DNA of 64,000 bases from Mesorhizobium sp. Root554 (GCF_001427025.1 NZ_LMGA01000001.1:2305722-2369721), one strand, 5' to 3'. Positions 8,475-17,970 are shown, numbered from the stretch's first letter. Numbers and translations: made by a program. Notes: a model not told the origin generated them from the sequence alone.

Positions 8475-8591
8475 CCTAATAGGCGACAAGCACAAGTCGG
8501 AAGCCGATTCACGGTAAAATTTGACTTAATTTGTAATCTGTTGCGAGTTCCATTCGTGGCGTTGGATTGACCCTCCATCCAGGCTTTACCC

Positions 8592-8620
8592 CTTGATTTT
8601 TGGCCTTCAAACATCGATAT
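8592..8620 (+). promoter_or_regulatory. candidate RpoH (sigma-32) promoter of grpE
   Basis: CTTGAT at 8592-8597, a 17-nt spacer and CGATAT at 8615-8620, 22 nt before the grpE ATG. Alphaproteobacterial RpoH promoters resemble CTTGAA-N16/18-CCATAT, so this is a partial but well-spaced match in front of a classical heat shock gene. No CIRCE operator is visible. Confidence 0.45.
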
Positions 8621-8642
8621 CGGGCGCAATCATTCAGTTTGT

Positions 8643-9293
8643 ATGACAGACGGGAAACCGATGAGCGATCACGCGAAGGACGAAAGAACACTGGCTGAAG
8701 AGCAGGCGGTTGAAGATGCCGCTGAGCGCAGCGAAGGCGGTATCGACGGCGACTACGAGGCGCTTCTGCGGCTGATGAAGGAAAACGACGAGTTGAAGGA
8801 CCGCGCTTTACGTGCGGCAGCCGAGATGGAAAACCTGCGCCGCCGCACCGCGCGCGACGTTCAGGACGCGCGGGCCTATGCCGTGGCCAATTTCGCCCGC
8901 GACATGCTGTCGGTATCCGACAATCTGCGGCGCGCCATCGATGCCATTCCGGAGGAGGCCAAGGCTTCCGGCGATGTGGGCTTCAAATCCCTGATTGAAG
9001 GCGTCGAGATCACCGAACGTTCCATGCTTTCGACACTGGAACGCCATGGCGTGAAAAAGCTGGATCCGCAGGGCGAGAAATTCGATCCGAACTTTCATCA
9101 GGCGATGTTCGAGGTGCCCAATCCAGAGGTTCCGGCGAACACCGTCGTTCAGGTCGTGCAGTCGGGCTATTCGATCGGCGACCGTGTTTTGCGGCCAGCC
9201 ATGGTAGGCGTCGCCAAGGGCGGCCCCAAGCAGCCATCCACCGCATCGGTGGAGCCCGGCCCCGTCAACGAGCAAGCTGAAAAAGACGCGTAG
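8643..9293 (+). CDS. grpE: nucleotide exchange factor GrpE
   Basis: 216 residues. The protein has an acidic, disordered N terminus (to about residue 40), a long coiled-coil helix ([24 protein letters not shown], about 55-100) and a C-terminal beta domain with [47 protein letters not shown], all characteristic of GrpE. It releases ADP from DnaK. In many rhizobia hrcA lies directly upstream; here that place is taken by a divergent small gene. An ATG at 8661 (MSDHAKDE) is an alternative start. Confidence 0.97.
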   Translation: MTDGKPMSDHAKDERTLAEEQAVEDAAERSEGGIDGDYEALLRLMKENDELKDRALRAAAEMENLRRRTARDVQDARAYAVANFARDMLSVSDNLRRAIDAIPEEAKASGDVGFKSLIEGVEITERSMLSTLERHGVKKLDPQGEKFDPNFHQAMFEVPNPEVPANTVVQVVQSGYSIGDRVLRPAMVGVAKGGPKQPSTASVEPGPVNEQAEKDA

Positions 9294-9432
9294 AACGTCG
9301 GGGCATCCGCGCCGGCGCAATCATCCCACAACCCGGCTCGTACAACCCTTCAGCAATGCGCGCGGAAGCCCTTGACCACGAGGGGGACGGCGCGTTCCTA
9401 TGGCGCGGTCGCACTCCGGCTGTCGGGCCCGC

Positions 9433-10065
9433 ATGAACCTGATCACGCATCTGGACTATGCCGGCGTCGCCGTCTTCGCGGCGACCGGAGCGCTGGCCGC
9501 CTCGCGCAAGCAACTCGACATCATCGGCTTTCTGTTCCTCGCAAGCATCACCGGCATCGGCGGCGGCACGCTTCGCGACGTGATCCTGGACGTACCGGTT
9601 TTCTGGGTCGGCAACCGCGACTATGTGCTGATTTGCGCGGCTGTCGCAGTGATCGTGTTTTTCACCGCCCACCGGGTCGAATCCCGTTACAGGCTGCTGC
9701 TGTGGCTGGATGCCATCGGCATTTCCGCATTCGCGGTGATGGGCGCGTCCAAGGGCCTCGCCGTAACCGGCTCGCCCGCGGTTTCCATCATCATGGGCAT
9801 GCTCACGGCCACCTTCGGCGGCATTCTGCGTGATCTTCTGGCCGGCGAACCGTCAGTGCTGCTCAAACCCGAGATTTATGTGAGCGCCACACTGGCAGGA
9901 GCCACGCTTTATACGCTGGGCGATGCGCTGGCCCTGCCCTCGCCGGTTTCGGGCGTCATCGGGTTTGCCGCCGCATTCCTGGTGCGGGGCGGAGCGCTGA
10001 AATTCGGCTGGTCGTTCCCGGCATACCGGAGCCGACCTGGCCGGCGTCCCGAGGATATTCCCTGA
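9433..10065 (+). CDS. trimeric intracellular cation channel family protein (YicG/UPF0126)
   Basis: 210 residues starting at MNLITHLDYAG; an in-frame start at 9400 would add a polar leader without support. Seven hydrophobic segments form two repeats of about 85 residues, each with the TRIC hallmark of glycines followed by Arg-Asp: GIGGGTLRDV (about 45-55) and FGGILRDLLAGE (about 130-142). Prokaryotic TRIC proteins are K+-permeable trimeric channels in the inner membrane. It stands alone between grpE and a convergent olsB; the 12-nt gap between the two stop codons has no terminator. Confidence 0.92.
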   Translation: MNLITHLDYAGVAVFAATGALAASRKQLDIIGFLFLASITGIGGGTLRDVILDVPVFWVGNRDYVLICAAVAVIVFFTAHRVESRYRLLLWLDAIGISAFAVMGASKGLAVTGSPAVSIIMGMLTATFGGILRDLLAGEPSVLLKPEIYVSATLAGATLYTLGDALALPSPVSGVIGFAAAFLVRGGALKFGWSFPAYRSRPGRRPEDIP

Positions 10066-10076
10066 CGCACGGCCCC

Positions 10077-10994
10077 CTATACGGCCAGCCGTGGGGTTTC
10101 CCCGCCATAGTAATTGACGTAGCGCGCGCCGATCTGCGCCACCGGCATCACGACATAGACATCCACCGTGGAAAACTCATCGTCGATGACGCAACCATCG
10201 CCGAAGCGCGCCCCGACCCGCAGATAGGCTTTTACCAGCGGCGGCATCGCCAGGATGGCCCGTTTGGCATCCACGGACTCGATCGGCATGAGGCTCATGG
10301 GATGATAACGGTCCGCTCTCGCCCGTACATGCCAGTCCGGCGCGGTACGGCAATGATGGTTCAGATAGGTGAGCGCTTCGGCATGTGCATCGGGAACCAC
10401 ACCCGAAAAAGCGGCGCAGCCGATCATCACATCGACATCATAGTGATTGATGTAGGCCCATATTCCCTGCCATAGCGCCTCGATGGTGCGTTTGGATCGG
10501 TATTCCGGCAGAACGCACGACCGTCCGAGCTCGAGGAAGCGCTTGCCCGGATGGCGCGCGATGAGATGGCAGATGTCGAATTCGTCTTCGGAATAGAATG
10601 CGCCGGCGGCAAATGCCGTTTCCTGCCTCAGCAGCCTGTATGTGCCGACGATGCGGCGGTGTTCCGGCCCGACCAGGCTCGTGTCGAACACCAGCAAGTG
10701 GTCGCACACGGGGTCGAATCGGTCGGCGTCGCGGCGGTCCATCGCGTGCAGGTCGTCCTTGCGCGCGCCCATCTCGTCGTAGAAGACACGATAGCGCACT
10801 TCCTGCGCCGCCGCGATTTCAGCCTCGTTGCGGGCCAGCCGCACCTCAAGATTGCCGATGCGCCCCAGACGCGAGCCGGCGGATATCTCGTCTATCTTCA
10901 CCTGAGTAAGCACGGCGCCTTCCCGCTTGGACGACTGCTTGTTGGCATGGCTAGATCGTGAACTCGACGCATGAACGGTTCTCCATCGCGCCAT
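10077..10994 (-). CDS. olsB: L-ornithine N-alpha-acyltransferase (ornithine lipid synthesis)
   Basis: Up to 305 residues. The core from about residue 35 (LGRIGNLEVRLARNEAEIAAAQEVRYRVFYDEMGA) is the GNAT/autoinducer-synthase-like OlsB domain, with the ELGRSCVLPEYRSKRTIEALWQGI segment typical of the family. OlsB transfers a 3-hydroxy fatty acid from acyl carrier protein to ornithine, giving lyso-ornithine lipid, a phosphorus-free membrane lipid made under phosphate limitation in rhizobia. No olsA acyltransferase is adjacent. The ATG at 10994 has its purine-rich sequence too close; a GTG at 10913 with GGGAAGG five nt upstream is a good alternative start that skips a low-complexity leader. Confidence 0.88.
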   Translation of the reverse strand: MARWRTVHASSSRSSHANKQSSKREGAVLTQVKIDEISAGSRLGRIGNLEVRLARNEAEIAAAQEVRYRVFYDEMGARKDDLHAMDRRDADRFDPVCDHLLVFDTSLVGPEHRRIVGTYRLLRQETAFAAGAFYSEDEFDICHLIARHPGKRFLELGRSCVLPEYRSKRTIEALWQGIWAYINHYDVDVMIGCAAFSGVVPDAHAEALTYLNHHCRTAPDWHVRARADRYHPMSLMPIESVDAKRAILAMPPLVKAYLRVGARFGDGCVIDDEFSTVDVYVVMPVAQIGARYVNYYGGETPRLAV

Positions 10995-11107
10995 CCTCCA
11001 CGGCGCGGGATACGGTGCTGGTGCGATAGGAATATGACAGTAGCGTGATAATCTGTGAGTAACAACGCTTCTTGCCGGCTAAGAGCACGGCGCGACGCTG
11101 AAAAATA

Positions 11108-13387
11108 TCAGGCTGCGACCTGCTCGCGCAGCGCGTGGATCAGCGCATCGGGGTCGAGCGGCTTGGTGATGAAACCGCTGGCGCCGTGAGCCAGAACCGC
11201 ATGGCGGGTTTTCTCCTGGCTGTCGGCGGAAAGCACCATGATCGGCATTGGCGCCATGCCGCTTTCTTCCTCATGACGCCGTATCGCGGTGATGGCGTCC
11301 ATGCCGTCCATAACTGGCATATGAAGGTCCATCAGCACTATATCGTAGCGGCGGGCGGCGCTGACCACCGCATCGATAGCGGCCCGGCCATTGTTCACGA
11401 CGTCCACATCGTAGCCGGCTTTCTGCAGCGTCGATCTCACCAGCAATGCGTTGATCTCGTTGTCCTCGGCAATCAGGACCGACAGGTTCGGATGGCGATG
11501 GCTGGCGCCTGACACCGGGATGCGCGGCGGTTCGGCAATTGCCTTCGCCGTCATGCTGCCGCCCAGAAGCACGCGAAGCAATGTCTCGCTGCGAACCGGG
11601 CGCGCCAGAAACGTCGTGTAGCCATTGGCGCGGAATTCGCCCAGCAAGCCGCGCTCCGAAGGCGCGATCAGCGTGACGGCCTCGCAGTTCGAAAAGCCGG
11701 ACTGCCGCAGGCGGGTCAGCACCTGGCCGTCGTCCTCTTCCACGGCTGCATCGACAAGGAGCATGTCGCATTCGCCGCTCATGGAAGTTGCTTGCGCGGT
11801 CGTGGCGGCAATCCTGGCCGCTCCGCCGTGCGCCCGGATCGTGCCGGCAATGGCCTCGGCCTCGGTCATGTTGCGCGACAGCACAACGATCCGCCGCCCC
11901 TCGAGAAGCGTCCGGCGTTCCTGCATCTGTTCGACGGGATCGGCAGCCGGTATCTCGAAAACGAACTCGGACCCTTCCCCCAGTGCGCTGGCGACGGAAA
12001 TCGATCCTTGCATGGCCGTCACCAGCCGCTTCGAAATAGCCAGGCCAAGACCGGCTCCACCATGGGCTCTTGTCGAAGTGGTGTCGGCCTGCTCGAAATC
12101 CTCGAAGATGCGGTCGATATCGGCGTTCCGCAGTCCCGGCCCGGTATCGGAAACCGTGAACCGCAGACGGTCGCCCGTTTGCTCGAACACCCGCGATATC
12201 CTGACCGTGACACCCCCGGTCTCGGTGAACTTGATCGCGTTGCCGATCAGGTTGAGGAGCACTTGGCGCACTCGGCCGGGATCGGCCGAAATCATCAGCG
12301 GAACGTCGGGCTCCACCAGGCAGCCAAGGCCGATGCCCTTGGAATAGGCGCGGGAGGCGAGAAGCTCCACCACATTATCGACGATCTCGCGCGGCGACAT
12401 CGGTTGCGGCTCGGGATCGAAACGCCCGGCCTCGATCTTGGAATAATCGAGCAAGTCCTCGATCAACGCCAGTAAGGCGCTGGCCGATGTCGACACGGCG
12501 GACACATAGGTGCGCTGTTCCGGTGAAAGCCTGGTGTCGGCCAACAACTTCGCCATGCCCATGATGCCGTTCATGGGCGTGCGGATTTCGTGGCTGACGG
12601 TTGCCAGAAACCGCGATTTTGCCTGGCTGGCGAATTCGGCGCGCTCGCGCGCGCTGATCAGCGACGCCTCGGCGCGCTTGCGCGCGGTGATATCGCGAGC
12701 AATGGCGCGGTGCGAAACCGCCCCGCTTTCCTTGTCGCGGACGGAAAGCTCGATCCACGAGAACCAGCGTGGGCCGCCATTGGTGCGAATGACGACATCT
12801 GTCGAACTCAGGCATTCGTGATCGGAAAAGGCGGCGTCCGGAACCAGCCCGACATCGATGCCGAGTTCGGCCAGCGTCCTGTCGCGGAGAGATTGCGCAT
12901 CTTCGCCGATCAGTTCGGCGAACACCCGGTTGGCATGAACGATGCGGCCGTTGCGGTCGCGATGGACAACGAGATCGCCCAGCGCGTCGATCAGTCCGCG
13001 GAACCGCTCGTCGCTCTCCTGCATCTCCCACATGCGGTCGGCGAGCGTTTCTATCTCCGCCTGGCTGCGCGCCGTCGTATCGCCGAGCAGCAGGGCTGCA
13101 CGCCGCTCCGCCACCTGCGATCGGATGTGGAGCGCCAGTCCGGCTGCGGCGATGGCGAGAAGGCCGACGGGAACGAAAAGCGGCGCACCATAGAGGAAGG
13201 AAAGTCCGGCCAGCACCAGCAACGCGACAAAGGTGAGGAAGGGCAGCCCTTCACCGCGTCCGGCCGGCAAGGCTGGGACAAGCGGCGGCGCATCTATGCG
13301 ACGCCGGGCCGACGCTTCCTGCTGCGCATCCTCTGTAGACTCGACCAGGTCGGGCTCCATTCCGGCTTGGCGCCGGTGAGCGGGCAT
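11108..13387 (-). CDS. hybrid sensor histidine kinase/response regulator with PAS domain
   Basis: 759 residues. Two close transmembrane segments (about 49-85) are followed by a PAS domain (about 125-235), the HisKA domain with phosphorylatable H266 in [10 protein letters not shown], a HATPase domain (N box [11 protein letters not shown] box [14 protein letters not shown]), a degenerate receiver (about 490-610) and an intact C-terminal receiver with the Asp of VLMDLHMP (about 687) and KPLD lysine. This layout suggests phosphate flow from H266 to the last receiver and out to a separate phosphotransferase. No partner regulator gene is adjacent, so it is an orphan. The signal is unknown. Start could also be the ATG 27 nt downstream. 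Confidence 0.9.
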   Translation of the reverse strand: MPAHRRQAGMEPDLVESTEDAQQEASARRRIDAPPLVPALPAGRGEGLPFLTFVALLVLAGLSFLYGAPLFVPVGLLAIAAAGLALHIRSQVAERRAALLLGDTTARSQAEIETLADRMWEMQESDERFRGLIDALGDLVVHRDRNGRIVHANRVFAELIGEDAQSLRDRTLAELGIDVGLVPDAAFSDHECLSSTDVVIRTNGGPRWFSWIELSVRDKESGAVSHRAIARDITARKRAEASLISARERAEFASQAKSRFLATVSHEIRTPMNGIMGMAKLLADTRLSPEQRTYVSAVSTSASALLALIEDLLDYSKIEAGRFDPEPQPMSPREIVDNVVELLASRAYSKGIGLGCLVEPDVPLMISADPGRVRQVLLNLIGNAIKFTETGGVTVRISRVFEQTGDRLRFTVSDTGPGLRNADIDRIFEDFEQADTTSTRAHGGAGLGLAISKRLVTAMQGSISVASALGEGSEFVFEIPAADPVEQMQERRTLLEGRRIVVLSRNMTEAEAIAGTIRAHGGAARIAATTAQATSMSGECDMLLVDAAVEEDDGQVLTRLRQSGFSNCEAVTLIAPSERGLLGEFRANGYTTFLARPVRSETLLRVLLGGSMTAKAIAEPPRIPVSGASHRHPNLSVLIAEDNEINALLVRSTLQKAGYDVDVVNNGRAAIDAVVSAARRYDIVLMDLHMPVMDGMDAITAIRRHEEESGMAPMPIMVLSADSQEKTRHAVLAHGASGFITKPLDPDALIHALREQVAA

Positions 13388-13489
13388 ACTGATACGGAGA
13401 GATTAGAGAAGATTTCGGCAGATCATTCCAATTTTAGCGGTCGTTCCGTTTTCGACGAAAGAGGCTCCGCAAAAGCGCATATCCCGCTC

Positions 13490-14479
13490 TCACATATCGA
13501 CGACGACACGCCCCCTGATCCTGCCGTCGACAATGTCCCTGGCCGCGTCGGCGATGCCGCTAAAGCCGATTGTGGTGGACAATGCCGACAGTTTTGCCGT
13601 GTCGAGATCCTGGCGGATGCGCCGCCATGCCTCGAGCCGCAGTGGCTTCGGCGCCATGACGGAATCGACGCCGAGCAAGCAGACGCCGCGCAGGATGAAC
13701 GGCGCGACGGACGCCGGCAGATCCATGCCTCCCGCCAGCCCGCAGGCGGCGATCGCGCCACCATAGGCGGTCATCGACAGGGCATTCGCCAGCGTCGTCG
13801 AGCCGACCGCATCGATGCCACCGGCCCAACGTTCCCTGGCCAGCGGCTTGACCGGCCCGGTCAACTCGTCGCGCGTGATCACCTCCGACGCGCCGAGATC
13901 GATGAGATAGGCTTTTTCGGATTCGCGCCCGGTCGAGGCCACGACATGGTAGCCGAGCCCGGACAGGATCGAAATGGCGACAGAACCGACGCCGCCGGCG
14001 GCGCCGGTTACCACGACTGGCCCGCGATCCGGCGAAATGCCGTGCCGCTCCAGCGCCATCACACACAGCATCGCCGTATAACCGGCGGTGCCGACCGCCA
14101 TCGCCTCGTGCGCGCTCATGCCTTCGGGCAACGGCACCAGCCAGTCGCCGTTCACCCGCGCACGCTGCGCATAGGCGCCGTGATGCGTTTCGCCGACGCC
14201 CCAGCCATTGAGGATGACTTTGTCGCCCTTGCGCCAATCCGGATGCGAGGAGGAGAGCACCGTGCCGGCGAAGTCGATGCCTGGGATGAGCGGCCAGCGG
14301 CGGATGACCGGCGCCTTGCCGGTGATGGCCAAACCGTCCTTGTAATTGACCGTCGTCGCCTCGACCTCAACCGTCACATCGCCGTCCATCAGGTCGGCTT
14401 CGGTAAGGTCCACGGTCGCAACCGACTGCTTTTTGTCCGCGTCGCGCGAAACGAGGATGGCTTTGAACGTGTCGGACAT
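13490..14479 (-). CDS. acuI: MDR-family quinone oxidoreductase, acrylyl-CoA reductase (AcuI/YhdH) type
   Basis: 329 residues, the typical length of AcuI/YhdH. Features are the [11 protein letters not shown] segment near residue 47, [30 protein letters not shown] and the NADPH-binding loop [16 protein letters not shown] at about 152. No catalytic zinc cysteines are present, as expected for the zinc-free medium-chain reductases. AcuI reduces acrylyl-CoA to propionyl-CoA with NADPH and protects against toxic acrylyl-CoA. The substrate is inferred from family resemblance. It is a single gene between the hybrid kinase and lspA, all on the minus strand with gaps of 50-100 nt. Confidence 0.85.
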   Translation of the reverse strand: MSDTFKAILVSRDADKKQSVATVDLTEADLMDGDVTVEVEATTVNYKDGLAITGKAPVIRRWPLIPGIDFAGTVLSSSHPDWRKGDKVILNGWGVGETHHGAYAQRARVNGDWLVPLPEGMSAHEAMAVGTAGYTAMLCVMALERHGISPDRGPVVVTGAAGGVGSVAISILSGLGYHVVASTGRESEKAYLIDLGASEVITRDELTGPVKPLARERWAGGIDAVGSTTLANALSMTAYGGAIAACGLAGGMDLPASVAPFILRGVCLLGVDSVMAPKPLRLEAWRRIRQDLDTAKLSALSTTIGFSGIADAARDIVDGRIRGRVVVDM

Positions 14480-14527
14480 AGGTCTCTCCCGGATTGCGGC
14501 CGAGTGTGAAACACCAGTGGCGCTGAA

Positions 14528-15010
14528 TCAATCGTTCGAAGGTTTAGGCTCACGGCGCCATGCAATGAACTCTTCGAGCACGACCAGCGCGGCGCCCACG
14601 CTGATGAACACGTCCGCCAGGTTGAAGACGGCAAACGACCAGACCGGCGTATGGAACAGGATGTAGTCGATCACATGGCCATAGACGGCCCGGTCGATCA
14701 GGTTGCCGAGCGCGCCGCCGACGATCAGCGCGAAGCCCACCCGGGCGATGACCTGGCCCGGCGTCGTGCGGGTGGCGAGATAGAGCACGAAGGCGGCGAC
14801 AACCAGCGAAACGACGATGAGGCCGGTATCGCCGAACGACGACAGCATCGAAAAGGCGATGCCGGTGTTGTAAGTGCGGAACAGCGCCAGGAACGGCACC
14901 AGATCGACCTTCTCCTGGAACGCCAGAGTGGTCTCGACCAGATGCTTGATCCACTGGTCGAGCGCGATGGCGACCGCAACGAGCAGCAAATAAGGCGAAA
15001 GCGTTTTCAA
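14528..15010 (-). CDS. lspA: lipoprotein signal peptidase
   Basis: 160 residues, starting with TTG at 15010-15008 (LKTLSPYLLLVAVAIALDQW); there is no ATG near the conserved N terminus. The TTG overlaps the TGA stop of the upstream methyltransferase gene (TTGA), so translation is probably coupled by termination-reinitiation. Four transmembrane segments and the catalytic aspartate motifs NLIDRAVYGHVIDYI and FNLADVFISVG are intact. LspA cleaves the signal peptide of diacylglyceryl-modified prolipoproteins in the inner membrane. Length and motifs are normal. Confidence 0.95.
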   Translation of the reverse strand: MKTLSPYLLLVAVAIALDQWIKHLVETTLAFQEKVDLVPFLALFRTYNTGIAFSMLSSFGDTGLIVVSLVVAAFVLYLATRTTPGQVIARVGFALIVGGALGNLIDRAVYGHVIDYILFHTPVWSFAVFNLADVFISVGAALVVLEEFIAWRREPKPSND

Positions 15011-15861
15011 GAAGCCGTCTCCGGACCGAGTTTCAGCGCCCCGCGCCGGATCTCGAACAGCATGACCCCGGTGGCCACGGCAAGATTGAGCGAGTCTGCC
15101 CGGCCGGCCTGCGGGATGCGCAGGAGCTTGTCGCAGGTTGATGCCAGCTCTTCCGGCAGGCCCTGCTGTTCGTTGCCCATCATAAGCAGCACCGGCCCCT
15201 TCGAGAAATCGACCGACCGGTAGTCCACCGCGCCCTTCAGGTGCGTTCCGGCGACCAGGCCGGGAAAGGTCCGGCGCCAGGCGAGGAAAGCCTCGACCGT
15301 TGCCTTCGTCACTGGCATGGCAAAGACCGAGCCCATCGTGGCGCGCACCGTCTCGACCGAAAAAGGATCGGTGGTGTCGCCGACAAGAATTATGCCCTTG
15401 GCCCCGACCGCGTCGGCGGTGCGGATGACGGTGCCCAGATTGCCCGGGTCCCGGACCCTGTCCAGCGCCACCCACACGTCGCCGTTCGACGGGCGAACAT
15501 CCCTCAGCGGCTGGTAGCGCTGCGTAAAGACGCCGACCACCATCTGCGGGTTGTCGCGGCGGGTGATGGCGGAGAGAACTTTTTCCGAAACTTCGAGCAC
15601 GGTGCCGCCGGCAGCCACGGTGCGCGCAGCAACCTTTTCGACCGCCGCGTTGCCGCGGCCGGCCTTGGCGAAGACCAGCGTCCTGATCTGCCAGCCGAGA
15701 TCGAGCGCGTCGATCACCAGCTTCAACCCCTCGGCCATGAAGGCGTTCTGTTGATCGCGGAATTTCTTCAAGGCCAGCGCCTTGATGTCCTTCACCAGCG
15801 GATTGGCAAGGCTGGTGACCTCCTTGACCTGACCGGGCGCGCCTGCGTGCCGCTCGCTCAT
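15007..15861 (-). CDS. TrmH/SpoU-family RNA 2'-O-methyltransferase
   Basis: 284 residues. The N-terminal domain (about 10-105) is the substrate-binding L30e-like part, beginning VTSLANPLVKDIKALALKKFR. The C-terminal SPOUT domain carries the three family motifs: LDRVRDPGNLGTVIRTADAVG (motif 1), LLMMGNEQQGL (motif 2) and LRIPQAGRADSLNLAVATGVMLFE (motif 3), which build the knotted SAM site. It methylates a ribose in rRNA or tRNA; RlmB (G2251 of 23S rRNA) is one candidate but the target is not certain. It overlaps the next upstream methyltransferase gene by 4 nt and lspA by 4 nt, so the three form one translational unit. Confidence 0.9.
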   Translation of the reverse strand: MSERHAGAPGQVKEVTSLANPLVKDIKALALKKFRDQQNAFMAEGLKLVIDALDLGWQIRTLVFAKAGRGNAAVEKVAARTVAAGGTVLEVSEKVLSAITRRDNPQMVVGVFTQRYQPLRDVRPSNGDVWVALDRVRDPGNLGTVIRTADAVGAKGIILVGDTTDPFSVETVRATMGSVFAMPVTKATVEAFLAWRRTFPGLVAGTHLKGAVDYRSVDFSKGPVLLMMGNEQQGLPEELASTCDKLLRIPQAGRADSLNLAVATGVMLFEIRRGALKLGPETAS

Positions 15862-16919
15862 GCGGCGACCCAGCGCGAGAAAAGCGATGTCGAAAGCGCC
15901 CGGCCGGCGGATTGTTCGCGGATAATGAGTTCGCCCGATTCAACCCGCCCGCCCATTCCGGCGAACGTATCGCGCATCAGCGCGTGAATGGCGAAGAACG
16001 AAGAGCGGATGGAATAGGCCGTGAGAACCACCGCGAGCGGCCTTGGCGACAGGATGGCGCGGCAGATGTCCGTCAGCGCCGGCAGATCCTCGAAAAGCTG
16101 CCAGACCTCACCCTTCGGTCCACGGCCATAGGCGGGCGGATCGAACAGCACGATGTCGTAGCGGCTGCCGCGCCGCTCCTCGCGCTCGGCGAATTTCATA
16201 GCATCCTCGACGATCCAGCGGATCGGCCTTTCCGCCAGCCGCGCCATCTCCTGGTTTTCGCGCGCCCAGCCGATCGCCTTCTTCGAGGCGTCGACATGCG
16301 TGACCTCGGCCCCGGCCCGCGCCGCCACCAGCGAGGCAAGCCCGGTGTAGCCGAACAGATTCAACACTTTCACGGGCCGCTTGGCAGACGCGATCAGTCC
16401 CGCCATGTGGTCCCAGTGCGACGCCTGCTCGGGAAACACCCCGACATGGCGGAACGAGGTGAAGCGACCGAGATAATCGATGCCGTCATGCTTCATCGGC
16501 CAGGTCTCGCCGAGCGGCTGGCCGGGAAAGCGCCAGCGGCCCAAGCCTTCCTCATCCGTATCGCCGGTGAAGACGGCGTCGGCATTCTCCCATTCCTTCG
16601 CCGGCAACGCGCGCTGCCAGATCGCCTGCCCCTCGGGGCGGACAATGCGGTACGGGCCGTATTGTTCGAGCTTCTGACCGGCCCCGCTGTCGAGCAGCGC
16701 ATAGTCGGCATTGGGCGCCACCTCGAGGATCAGCGGCAGTTTTTCAGCGGGTAGCGCGCCTTCCCGGCGGGAAAGCCGGCGCGGTTCAGACTTCGGCTGT
16801 GCAGGGCTTGCAATGACCGCAGAGGGCTTTTCCTCGCGTCGCATGTCGCGCGTCTGGCCCGGCCCTTGTGACGGGCGTGGCGGGCGGCTGTCGCGGCGTC
16901 GGTCGCGAGAGAATTTCAA
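15858..16919 (-). CDS. class I SAM-dependent rRNA methyltransferase (RlmI/RlmK-like)
   Basis: 353 residues if started at the TTG at 16919, which has GGAG about 10 nt upstream; ATG at 16844 (residue 26) is the alternative. The first 65 residues are basic and low complexity. The catalytic domain holds the SAM loop NLFGYTGLASLVAARAGAEV, THVDASKKAIGWARENQ and the DPPAYGRGPKGE motif (DPPxYG) typical of RlmI/RlmK m5C or m7G 23S rRNA methyltransferases. The last four bases overlap the TrmH-family gene. It is the first gene of the methyltransferase-methyltransferase-lspA unit. Confidence 0.88.
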   Translation of the reverse strand: MKFSRDRRRDSRPPRPSQGPGQTRDMRREEKPSAVIASPAQPKSEPRRLSRREGALPAEKLPLILEVAPNADYALLDSGAGQKLEQYGPYRIVRPEGQAIWQRALPAKEWENADAVFTGDTDEEGLGRWRFPGQPLGETWPMKHDGIDYLGRFTSFRHVGVFPEQASHWDHMAGLIASAKRPVKVLNLFGYTGLASLVAARAGAEVTHVDASKKAIGWARENQEMARLAERPIRWIVEDAMKFAEREERRGSRYDIVLFDPPAYGRGPKGEVWQLFEDLPALTDICRAILSPRPLAVVLTAYSIRSSFFAIHALMRDTFAGMGGRVESGELIIREQSAGRALSTSLFSRWVAA

Positions 16920-16933
16920 CAGGTGAGGTCTCC

Positions 16934-16951
16934 GAAGCGTTCAAACGCTTC
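16934..16951. repeat. perfect 8-bp inverted repeat before the methyltransferase operon
   Basis: GAAGCGTT, 2 nt, AACGCTTC. It lies 15 nt upstream of the TTG start of the methyltransferase gene on the minus strand. It could be an operator or an mRNA hairpin near the ribosome binding site. There is no U tract, so it is not a normal terminator. Confidence 0.4.
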
Positions 16952-17059
16952 TGCCACGACGCTTAGCGTGAGCCAAGCGGCAAAAGCGGGGAAGATCGGC
17001 GAACGCCGGCCTTCCGGCATCTGCATGGTGCGCGAGAAGGTGTGCGAACGTAGCCGGCG

Positions 17060-17269
17060 TCAACCGTCGTCGTCTTCCGACGATGCCGGCCGCCAAGTGG
17101 TCGGCTCGACCTTTTTCTTGGTATGGCCATCGGTGTAGACCCACCAGGCCGAATCCTCAGCGTCCCAGCGGCCGATGGATTCGTTCATGACGCCATCGCC
17201 GTCGGTCCAGTAAACCGTGACGCGCGAGCCGTCCCTGGGGGCGCTGGATATCGGTTGCCGTTCAGCCAT
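17060..17269 (-). CDS. 69-residue hypothetical protein with stress-type promoter
   Basis: MAERQPISSAPRDGSRVTVYWTDG starts at an ATG with a strong GAGGGAGA ribosome binding site. The pattern PISSAPRDGxxVxVxW, an acidic patch and a WW pair (SAWWVYTDG) is shared by small uncharacterised rhizobial proteins. No membrane segment, signal peptide or cysteine is seen; the C terminus is acidic (SSEDDDG). A perfect EcfG-type promoter 26 nt upstream suggests expression in the general stress response. It is separated from the rnd gene by 70 nt. Function unknown. Confidence 0.75.
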   Translation of the reverse strand: MAERQPISSAPRDGSRVTVYWTDGDGVMNESIGRWDAEDSAWWVYTDGHTKKKVEPTTWRPASSEDDDG

Positions 17270-17294
17270 GATTGTCTCCCTCGAAGCCTGCCAA

Positions 17295-17320
17295 AACGCG
17301 CCCGGCGTGCTGCCGGTTCC
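17295..17320 (-). promoter_or_regulatory. EcfG/RpoE2-type promoter for the 69-residue protein gene
   Basis: On the minus strand GGAAC (17320-17316), a 17-nt spacer and CGTT (17298-17295). All consensus positions match. The ATG follows 26 nt later, leaving a short leader with the ribosome binding site. Confidence 0.7.
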
Positions 17321-17339
17321 CGTTCTTCCGGCGCTGGCT

Positions 17340-17960
17340 TCAGCTGTGCGCGAAAATATCTTCCTCGTCCCAGCCCATCAGGTCGAGCTTGGCCCGGGTC
17401 GGCAGGAAGCGGAAGCAGGCGTCGGCTTCCTTGACGCGGCCGTCGCGCTGCAGCCGTCCCGCAAGCACCTCGCGCAGCCGGTGCAGGTAGAGAACGTCGG
17501 AGGCGGCATATTCCAGCTGTTCCGGCGACAGCGTCTCAGCCGCCCAGTCCGAGGACTGCTGCTGCTTCGACAGGCCGACGCCCAGCAGTTCCCAGCAGAT
17601 ATCCTTGAGGCCGTGCCGGTCCGTATAGGTGCGCGTCAGGCGCGAAGCGATCTTGGTGCAGAACACCGGCTCTGCCATCGCGCCGAAGGCCTGGTAAAGC
17701 ACGGCGATGTCGAAGCGCCCATAGTGGAACAGCTTGGTGATGCGCCTGTTGCGAAGCAGGCTGACCAGGTTCGGCGCCCGCTTCTGCCCCGGCGCGATCT
17801 GGATGACGTCGGCGGTGCCGTCGCCCGGTGATATCTGCACCACGCACAGCCGGTCGCGGTGCGGGTTGAGGCCGAGAGTCTCAGTATCGATGGCGACCGC
17901 ATCGACATCGTAATTCGACAGGTCCGGCAGGTCGCCCTTGTGGAAACGGATCGTATTCAT
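17340..17960 (-). CDS. rnd: ribonuclease D-like 3'-5' exonuclease (short form)
   Basis: 206 residues containing only the DEDD-type exonuclease domain. Motifs: IDTETLGL (Exo I, Asp and Glu), HYGRFDIAVL (Exo II, Asp) and YAASDVLYLHRL (Exo III, Tyr-x3-Asp). All four acidic residues and the tyrosine are present, so it should be active. It lacks the HRDC domains of the 375-residue E. coli RNase D, as is common for the short rhizobial form. It trims 3' ends of structured RNAs such as tRNA precursors. Ten nt separate it from the upstream M20 peptidase gene. Confidence 0.9.
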   Translation of the reverse strand: MNTIRFHKGDLPDLSNYDVDAVAIDTETLGLNPHRDRLCVVQISPGDGTADVIQIAPGQKRAPNLVSLLRNRRITKLFHYGRFDIAVLYQAFGAMAEPVFCTKIASRLTRTYTDRHGLKDICWELLGVGLSKQQQSSDWAAETLSPEQLEYAASDVLYLHRLREVLAGRLQRDGRVKEADACFRFLPTRAKLDLMGWDEEDIFAHS

Positions 17961-17970
17961 CGGGAAGCTT

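Noticed and set aside
9294..9432. Gap between grpE and the TRIC channel gene as dnaK/dnaJ or small gene site
   Set aside because: No convincing start signal or conserved product; the open frame there is an extension of the channel gene.
12590..14509. Long plus-strand open frame opposite the hybrid kinase and the AcuI-like gene
   Set aside because: It spans two well supported minus-strand genes and their gap, with shadow-type composition.
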